This document shows, piece after piece, positions 57,901 to 64,000 of a DNA stretch of 64,000 bases. The notes below the pieces were generated by a model, which was not told the DNA's origin, searched no databases, and saw only the letters and a program-made list of their open reading frames with translations. The position numbers and the translations under genes were made by a program. Origin of the DNA: Heligmosomoides polygyrus polygyrus (taxonomy: Eukaryota > Nematoda > Chromadorea > Rhabditida > Heligmosomidae); contig OX377206.1 in NCBI GenBank assembly GCA_947396885.1, positions 17,417,114-17,481,113 of the forward strand. The letters are read 5' to 3'. Numbering within the stretch: the first letter of the stretch is position 1; every line of letters starts with the position of its first letter.

Positions 57901-60900
57901 CTTCTGGATAGGTACCATGAGTGTGGCTCTTCGTTGCAATGCTCATCCTCATCGTCGTCCGAATATGCATGTACGCAGTGAGCGGCTGTGAGGACATGAA
58001 TGGGCGAGATGAGCGCACCGCTGCACACGTATTCATCGTCAACTGGAAGGAAATAATCAAAGCACATGAGTGCATAGCGCGACCTCTTTTTTAACTTTCT
58101 CAAAAATGACTGCTATCATGCGCTTTACAAAAATTGCTTAACTAATTTTTCTAGCAAAAACTCGTTCTTCTTCTAGCACTACGTTTAACTTTTTTTTTTT
58201 TGGGGGGGGGGGGGGAATTTTTGGGAACCTACAGTACCGGACGCGTCTTCTGAATAGACGCCGAAAAAACCGCACTTTTGCGGTTTTTGCGTCTTTTTGC
58301 TATAACTCACCCAAAAGTCAACCATTTGAAAAACCAAGAATATATTTGAGCTCAGGAGATCAAGCTCTATCGTTTGGTACATACATTTCATATGAAAGAT
58401 CAAAAGTGGCCAAAATTGAAAACTTGCGCTCCATTGAGAAGGCCGGCCGCGGAACAGTTGTCGGCCGTAACGCGTCAAAAACCGTTGCATGGTCACAATT
58501 CCTCTAATATGAGGTTTTTTGAGAAAAGGTTGGTACCGTTCGATTTGTCTCCTCGAGATCTACACAACCATATATACAGCTTCGCCAAACCACCGCATTT
58601 TCGCAGTGGGTGGTCAAAAATGACGGGGGCAGACTTTTTGTTATTGGAGAAGCTTATATTCCAGGACTTGTATGCTCAAGGAGCACCTCAAGCATGGCGT
58701 AATGTGCTTTGTAATGCCAGGCATCATCCGAGAGTGCGCCGTGAACAATGCATATGGGATCGAATCTATCAATCGAGGGGGGGACAGTTTGTAGAGTGAG
58801 CATTTAGGGAGCTTTATGAGAAATTCTCAGCTGCCCTACTCAGGAATTGCTGTACTCTGTTCCGGCGAGACTTAGGAGTGCGCCGGGAGCAATGCATATA
58901 GAATCGAACCTATCAATCGAGTGGGGCAACCGCTCGCAGATTGCACGCGCGGGCGTTTTCAGAGCGTAGTGACTCTGTCAAATTCGAATCGTTTCGGCTT
59001 CACCTCCTGGATCTTGTAGTCAGTAGAACGGTTTAGTAGTACGCTGAAGTAGAGCGAGGTAGCTTAGGAAGAGGCAATGTTACAGGGGTGCGAATATGAA
59101 GGTGAGGCTTGTGTGAGGTATTTTTTCCGATTTCGGTGGACCACTGCGGGAAGACGCGGCAAGCTAAAAACCTCAAAACGCGTAGGCGAACAGGCCGTTT
59201 AGGATACTTCACGATTACATGCCCAGAGCACCTCAGCTGCCTAAACTGCCTTAGCGTCAGCTGCCAGTTTGAAGCGGCAGAAGATAGCAGTTAGAGTTTC
59301 TTGCGCTCTTACTCGGCCAGAATTGAGTTTTCGACACTCGCGATGGTACCACTCTGTTCACCGTGAAAAGCGCTATCGAATGGTTCCAATTTCGACCGAT
59401 TTCGGGAACATCGATTTTTTGACGGTTTCCCATCGAGGACGAGGCCGCTCGAGACGCGGCAGGCGGACAGTGACGTCATCGAAAACCGATATCTTCAAAT
59501 TGTGCCACGCTTGTCACCATTCGATAGAGCTTCTCATGCTGAATTGAAAGGTGTTATCAAGAGCAGACAGAACTGTAATCTGGGCGAGTAAGAGCGAGGA
59601 GAACATCGACCGTTGTTGTGCTAAACTGCACGCGCAGGCGTGCTCGGAGCGCGGTAACTCTGTCAGCTTCAAATCTTTCTGGCTGGAACGTGTGGATTCC
59701 GTAGGCAGTAATATGATCTAGTAGCGCGCTGAAACACAGCAATGTAGCTTATGACTAGACCAAGTTACAGCTCTGCGAAGATGCAGGTGAGGCTTGTGTG
59801 ACACGACTTTTTCAGATTTCGTTCGACCGCTGCGGGTACACTAGGCGAGCTAACGGCATGCAAACTCGCGGACGATCAAAACAGCGAAGGCGCTTTACGA
59901 TGATCTGCTCCTAACTCTCCAGCTGCCTAAACTGCCTTAGCCCCATCTGCCATTTTAGAGCGGCGGACGGCAGCGGTGAAGCTTCTTCCGCCCTTACTCG
60001 CCCATGTCCGAGTTTTCGAGCCCCATCCAGGGTACCATTCTTTTCAGCTCGAAAAGCCTAATGGTCAACTGTACGTGGGTGCTCGCGAGTTCGACAGAAG
60101 TCCCATCTGAGAACTTTGCTAACACCAGGACTCAGGTCGATACCAAACGCAGTATTCACCGAGATGCTTCAGTAAATGTTGTCTTTTTGTTGTTCTGTTA
60201 ACAAAATTGTTTTGAAGATCACACGTACCTTTTGTGTGAGAGTATTTTCTGAGAAAAAAGCGCAAACCTATAACCCCGCGAAGCGGGCAAGTGAGAGACA
60301 CGACGTTAGGCGTGTCGTAGCACTTGTCTTGAATAATAGTAGATACGAAATCACTTATATGATGTATATAAGCTCTTAAGTAGGAGGGGTTTAAAGCTCT
60401 AATGCAGAATGGTGTATCTGATATTTCCAGCCTATTCCAAAATAATGCTTGAACACATTGGCTTAAGCCTGGAGCGGCTGGTACAGAGCCTATATGTTGT
60501 TACAGGATGTTTTGTTGCGATCAAAACTCTTGCGCCAGGCAAGACTCGAGCCCTCATCTTCTGCTTTCCGGGCAGCGATGTTCGCCTTACACACCGGCGC
60601 TGGTTGACCGCGCATATAGCCTCTCTAAATGCGGGTTCGAGTCCCGCTTGGCGCAAGAGTTTTGATCGCAACAAAACATCCTGTAACAACATATTCCAAA
60701 ATAGGTTTTTAGGATATCGCTAGACGACGCTACCATAGATAAGGGAAGCGTACTAAAATGAATGGTCTATCCTACGTGAAAGAATTAGACCAAAACTTCA
60801 AACCACCTTATGCCGCTTAAGGTTTACGTGTTTACATATATAATTTATCTCACAATCCTAGTTCTGGTTCCGCTGACAAAACTGGTCTTTGTTAGCTACT

Positions 60901-61048
60901 GTTATACCTTGGCTTTAAAGATTCTCCTGAACGCTCAGATTAAGCAACAATCCCTTACCATATATTCTCGCAACCCATGGGTACCTGTTCGGCTGCAGTC
61001 GCCGTCCTCCGGCTGACTTGTGCTTGTGCTTCCACTTGGATCCGGTCT
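54969..61048 (-). CDS. Secreted chymotrypsin-fold serine protease (7 exons, 5' end not seen)
   Basis: Exons in coding order: 61048-60959, 58042-57916, 57860-57758, 57686-57530, 57400-57300, 55339-55195, 55045-54969. All splice sites are GT-AG and the phases join cleanly to give 265 residues plus a partial codon, ending MLLI. Motifs in order: KSAGGRRLQPNRYPWVARIY (propeptide junction), CSGALISPIHVLTAAHC (catalytic His), LVDDIAILEL (catalytic Asp), SVCE-GDSGGPLF (catalytic Ser, split exactly at E/G by an intron) and FVDVRRYISWICERTG at the C-terminus. The residue six before the catalytic Ser is Ser, not Asp, so trypsin-like Lys/Arg preference is not expected. The signal-peptide exon should lie above 61048 and is not found before the RTE at 61341. 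An AATAAA occurs on the minus strand at 54604-54599. Gene structure is my reconstruction; exact substrate unknown. Confidence 0.88.
55740..56440. repeat. CACTGGTCCC minisatellite in Helitron 2
   Basis: An irregular pyrimidine-rich array of units such as CCCTTCACTGGTCCC and CCTCACCGGTCCC, about 700 bp long, with two pure C runs. The apparent Pro/Ser/Thr-rich open frames (for example 56100-56609) come from this composition. Confidence 0.85.
56441..57050. repeat. Tandem array of GACATCGGTGACA units in Helitron 2
   Basis: Degenerate units of roughly 45 bp grouped into higher-order repeats of about 180 bp (GCGCGACATTGGTGACATGTCGTCTGAA; the AGGCACCTGATGAACGACGT block recurs three times near 56500, 56665 and 56830). 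Open frames over it are not genes. Confidence 0.8.
58043..58700. repeat. Intron 1 of the protease: foldback and poly(G) sequence
   Basis: Holds a T10/G12 run at about 58191-58213, a perfect hairpin AAAAACCGCA/TGCGGTTTTT at 58265-58288 and a CGGCCGCGGAACAGTTGTCG segment. It is probably a decayed DNA element; ends not resolved. No internal exon is seen. Confidence 0.45.
58701..60180. repeat. Diverged tandem duplication inside the intron
   Basis: The segment starting TTGCACGCGCGGGCGTTTTC (about 58946) is repeated from CTGCACGCGCAGGCGTGCTC (about 59625), a period of about 680 bp, with clear but diverged similarity (GGTGAGGCTTGTGTGA, GACCACTGCGGG against GACCGCTGCGGG). Before it, ATGCATATGGGATCGAATCT / ATGCATATAGAATCGAACCT is also duplicated about 140 bp apart. 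No coding frame is maintained. Confidence 0.65.
60270..60330 (+). repeat. Conserved hairpin-terminus motif, copy 2
   Basis: CCCGCGAAGCGGGCAAGTG, then a hairpin GACACGACGTTAGGCGTGTC, then GTAGCACTTGT, paralleling 1670-1722. Changes in the first palindrome are compensatory (CGCG...CGCG against CCCG...CGGG), which suggests selection on structure or inheritance from distinct active elements. Confidence 0.45.
60492..60694. mobile_element. Foldback element with 46-bp perfect arms and tRNA-like ends
   Basis: Left arm 60492-60537 and right arm 60649-60694 are exact reverse complements (ATATGTTGTTACAGGATGTT ... TCTTGCGCCA). Imperfect pairing then continues through ACTCGAGCCC / GGGTTCGAGT, which are T-arm-like sequences facing each other, ending in TTGGCGCA like a tRNA acceptor. 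It may have arisen from two inverted tRNA fragments. No complete cloverleaf can be drawn. Confidence 0.75.
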
Positions 61049-61089
61049 CTGAATACAGCAAGTATTGTGTTGAAGAACGCCTTGTGGAC

Positions 61090-61320
61090 GCAAATCTATT
61101 CAAAATGATACAAGGATAAATTCCGGCGTTGGCAAATCGCTTTGTTAAATGGCCCACGAGAGAGGCCAGTTCACTGCCGTTTGAATGCGTACTTGGCTGA
61201 CGGAACGACTTTCGGTTTCCAACCAAAAACCAAGTCAGCATTTTATCCATCACAGACAGTTCTGAAGGGATGAAAGTCCTGGTTGACCTAGGCGAAATCA
61301 GCACCATTTTGAAGCAAGGG
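61090..61320 (-). repeat. Very diverged SINE-A relic
   Basis: TTTGAATGCGTACTTGGC, CAAGTCAGCATTTTATCC and TGGTTGACCTAGGCGAAATC parallel the SINE-A body. Only the middle is recognisable. Confidence 0.5.
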
Positions 61321-61340
61321 GAGCGACAGCCTGCGGCCCA

Positions 61341-64000
61341 CTGTGACGCAGGTCCGTTCCTCCACGTGGTGCCACTGGAAACTGCCCGCTCTGCGAGCTA
61401 AGACGAACACGGACATTCGATTGCAGGCGACAGGCCCTTGTGACAGGCCGGCCTACGAACTCCCATGTCACATCACATGGTTCATGACATTGCAAGTTTT
61501 TCGTGATAGTGCTACGGCGTCCGCGGGAGCCGACGCGCACTCGCAGAGCCCGGCGAGTGTGAGAAGTATGCGAGGGTCCCTGATGCGAGGACGGCATCGG
61601 GGGGCAACTGAGCTAGTCCGAAAGTCCCGTAACGTAAGCAGGACCCGCGTGGCAACGCTGAATGTGGGTACGTTGACGGGCCGCTCGTGCGAGTTGGTTG
61701 AAGCACTGGAGCGTAGAAGAGTTAATTTCTGTGCGGTGCAGGAGACGAGGTGGTCCTGCCGCAAGTCAAGGGACATGGGACGTGGCTTCAAGGCCGTTCT
61801 ATGTGGAAGTCCCAGGACCACTAGTGGTGTCGGAATAATCGTCTCCGAACGATTTCGTGACTCGATTGTAAGCGTTGAGCGCTTTGACGATCGATTGATG
61901 AAGATCGTTGTCGCCGCTAAGGAGCGACTCTACCACTTTTTCTCTGCGTATGCTCCGCAGACTGGCTGCTCCGATCAAGCCAAGGATGAGTTTTGGAACC
62001 TGCTGGATGAGAAGACAGCAGAGGTACCGTCGAAAGATGTCATCATAGTCGCTGGTGACCTTAATGGGCACGTAGGTGCTACGAAAGACGAGTACAGCTG
62101 TCATGGTGGTTTCGGATACGGATCACGTAACGCCGATGGTGAGCGCATTCTTGAGTATGCGGAGTCGCATAGTCTCACCATTGTAAACACCGTCTTCCGA
62201 AAACGCGACTCCCACCTCATCTCATATTATAGTGGGAGCTCCAAGTCTCAGATAGACTTTGTGCTTGTGAAGGATCGTGACCGGAGTCTTGTCACAGACG
62301 CGAAGATCGTTCCGTATGAGGCGGTCGCTCCACAGCACCGACCGCTGATCTGCACTCTGAAGATTGTCCCTCCGAGGCTGAAGCAGGTCGAGCGATGCGG
62401 TGCTGCAAGAATCAAGTGGTGGCGAACGAGAGAGAAGGAAGCAGCTGTGATTTCTCGCCTGCGGTTACCGACAGTCACGACTGTCGACGAAACTTGGAAG
62501 AAAACGACCGACGCGATTCGTCAAGCTGCACAGTCGGAACTCGGCATTACGAAGCCTGGGCGACGGAAGGTCGACAAGCAGGCATGGCTGTGGACAGATG
62601 ACGTGAAAGCAAAAGTGCGAGAGAAGAAGTCGCTTTATCGCGTGTTTCTCGGCGAAAAGACGGCCGATAACTGGCGGAAGTACCAAGAAGTGAGGAAAGC
62701 TGCAAAGAAGGCCGTGGCTGTTGCAAAAGCCACTCATTATGGAGATGTCAACGAGAAGCTCGAGTCACGCGATGGCGAGCGGTATCTGTACCGGCTTGCT
62801 AAGAATCGCCATCGGCAGACCGAGGATATTGAGAAGTTTTTCGGCATCAATGATGAGAACGGCCATCTTCTTACGGACCGCAAGAAGGCATTGAAGCGAT
62901 GGCGCGACTACTTTGAGGAAATCTCTACAGTAGAATTTCCTCATCCAGCCATCACTTCCACGGCTCCAACCCACGGCCCCGTTCAGAAGATCACCGTGGA
63001 GGAGATTGAAGCGGCTTTGAAGAAGATGAGGCCAGGCAAAGCGACTGGGCCCGATGACGTGGCAGCTGATTTATGGAAGTCCAAGTACTGGTACCCTGCT
63101 GAATGGTTGGCGAAGTTCTTTAATCAGGTTGTGGCGGAGAAGAAAGCGCCTGAGTGTTGGCGTCAAAGTACGACTATTCCAATTCAGAAGAAGAAGGGCA
63201 GTCCTGCAGACTGCTCCATTTACCGTCCGATTCGCTTGCTTTCGCACAGCATGAAGATCTTTGAGCGAGTTGTCGATGGACGAATTCGAGACATCGTCCA
63301 GCTGTCCAGCAATCAGTGCGGCTTCGTGGCTGGCTGTGGCACCGTTGATGCCATACATGCCGTCAGCCTCCTGATAGAGGAGCATCGCGAGAAACAGAAG
63401 CCAGTGCATATAGCCTTTCTCGACTTGGAGAAGGCCTTTGACCGCGTACCGCGTGAAGTGATATGGTACGCCCTGCGTCAACATGGAGTTCCTGAAGAGC
63501 TCATAGAGTGGGTGCGAATTCTCTACTCTTGTCCAAAGAGCCGAGTTCAAGCTGCAGCTGGGACCTCGATGGAGTTTCCCATCTCTGTCGGAGTACATCA
63601 GGGGGGTTCTGCGCTTTCCCCACTCCTCTTTGTTGTCGTCATGGATGCCATCACACGAGATCTTCAGAAGCCCGTCCCTTGGACGTTGCTTTATGCCGAT
63701 GACGTGATGCTCGCTAGCGAAGATAAAGGAGAACTCGAGCAAGAGTTGCAAGCTTGGTGTGATCGCTTGGAGCGGTTTGGACTCAGACTGAACGTGAAGA
63801 AGACCGAGTATTTAACGACGGACATTACCGAGTCCAGCTCCATCAAGGTTAGCAACATCGAGCTTCCACGCACTGCGGTCTTTAAGTACCTGGGATCAGC
63901 AGTCGCGTCTGACGACAAACTGATGGTCGAAGTGAATTCACGCGTGAGTGCAGCTTGGTCCAAGTGGCGCTCGTTGACTGGCGTGCTCTGTGACAAGAAG
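61341..64000 (+). mobile_element. RTE-A copy 3, apparently intact, runs off the window
   Basis: It begins at the same base as copy 1 (CTGTGACGCAGG) with different upstream flank. It stays collinear with copy 1 without any gap (constant offset of 38515) up to the point where copy 1 lost one base. The 3' end and any target duplication lie outside the window. Confidence 0.92.
61343..64000 (+). CDS. RTE endonuclease-reverse transcriptase, open to the window edge
   Basis: The frame from 61343 (or the better-placed ATG at 61568, MRGSLMRGRH) is open for 886 codons to base 64000. APE endonuclease motifs QETRW, AGDLNGHVG and SQIDFVL are followed by the RT with AFLDLEKAFDRVP, VHQGGSALSPLLF and the catalytic YADDVMLASED. 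Where copy 1 has the frameshift, this copy reads HAVSLLIEEHREKQ. About 145 C-terminal codons, judged from copy 1, lie beyond the window. It nicks target DNA and copies its own RNA at the nick (family knowledge). Single changes such as WKKK to QKKK at about 63184 may matter. Confidence 0.88.
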   Translation, partial: MTQVRSSTWCHWKLPALRAKTNTDIRLQATGPCDRPAYELPCHITWFMTLQVFRDSATASAGADAHSQSPASVRSMRGSLMRGRHRGATELVRKSRNVSRTRVATLNVGTLTGRSCELVEALERRRVNFCAVQETRWSCRKSRDMGRGFKAVLCGSPRTTSGVGIIVSERFRDSIVSVERFDDRLMKIVVAAKERLYHFFSAYAPQTGCSDQAKDEFWNLLDEKTAEVPSKDVIIVAGDLNGHVGATKDEYSCHGGFGYGSRNADGERILEYAESHSLTIVNTVFRKRDSHLISYYSGSSKSQIDFVLVKDRDRSLVTDAKIVPYEAVAPQHRPLICTLKIVPPRLKQVERCGAARIKWWRTREKEAAVISRLRLPTVTTVDETWKKTTDAIRQAAQSELGITKPGRRKVDKQAWLWTDDVKAKVREKKSLYRVFLGEKTADNWRKYQEVRKAAKKAVAVAKATHYGDVNEKLESRDGERYLYRLAKNRHRQTEDIEKFFGINDENGHLLTDRKKALKRWRDYFEEISTVEFPHPAITSTAPTHGPVQKITVEEIEAALKKMRPGKATGPDDVAADLWKSKYWYPAEWLAKFFNQVVAEKKAPECWRQSTTIPIQKKKGSPADCSIYRPIRLLSHSMKIFERVVDGRIRDIVQLSSNQCGFVAGCGTVDAIHAVSLLIEEHREKQKPVHIAFLDLEKAFDRVPREVIWYALRQHGVPEELIEWVRILYSCPKSRVQAAAGTSMEFPISVGVHQGGSALSPLLFVVVMDAITRDLQKPVPWTLLYADDVMLASEDKGELEQELQAWCDRLERFGLRLNVKKTEYLTTDITESSSIKVSNIELPRTAVFKYLGSAVASDDKLMVEVNSRVSAAWSKWRSLTGVLCDKK

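Noticed and set aside
60530..60660. Functional tRNA gene
   Set aside because: The T-arm and 3' acceptor are present, but no matching 5' acceptor, D-arm or anticodon stem can be placed. It fits a foldback element better.

Overview
The window reads as repeat-rich nuclear DNA of a nematode, most likely a strongylid such as a hookworm. That assignment is inference. It rests on short introns with TTTCAG-type acceptors, a nematode-style chymotrypsin-fold protease, RTE-clade non-LTR retrotransposons ending in (GAA)n, Helitrons beginning TCCTACTATATATA, decayed mariners, and many poly(G)/poly(C) tracts. I see no bacterial, phage, CRISPR or rRNA features. Only one conventional host gene is well supported: a serine protease on the minus strand with seven exons between 54969 and 61048. 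Its signal-peptide exon is not seen and may lie beyond the window.

Left part (1-7000): an unassigned GC-rich stretch, a tRNA-derived SINE, a rearranged mariner composite with both terminal inverted repeats and TA target duplications (3145-4856), a tRNA-like SINE head and AT-rich tandem repeats.

Middle (7000-47100): an amplified array built from three blocks, here called A (about 2.7 kb), L (about 2.2 kb) and T (about 5-7 kb). Copy P runs A1-L1-A2-T1 (7001-21424). An inverted copy R (26447-30830) carries the end of L, then A, then the start of L. Copy Q runs A-tail-L2-A3-T2 (about 31797-47118). Each A/L or A/T junction has a TATA box followed by a decayed coding cassette, seen five times. T also carries a dead exon of a protease related to the one at 55-61 kb. 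Because P and Q are close paralogues, several later insertions have a visible empty site: a Helitron, a 245-bp insert with a 12-bp target duplication, a 2.2-kb hAT-like element and a Harbinger-like MITE.

Mobile elements: three copies of one RTE family. Copy 1 is frameshifted, copy 2 is 5'-truncated with a perfect 20-bp target duplication, and copy 3 is open for 886 codons to the window edge. There are also two fragments of a second RTE-type family, a mariner transposase fragment with DEKY and DNAAPH motifs, a probable Penelope/GIY-YIG remnant, two SINE families, two Helitrons, a four-copy hAT-like foldback element and two 336-bp Harbinger-like MITEs. The second Helitron sits inside the intron that separates the protease's SVCE and GDSGG exons.

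Nearly all other long open frames in this window are shadows of these repeats.
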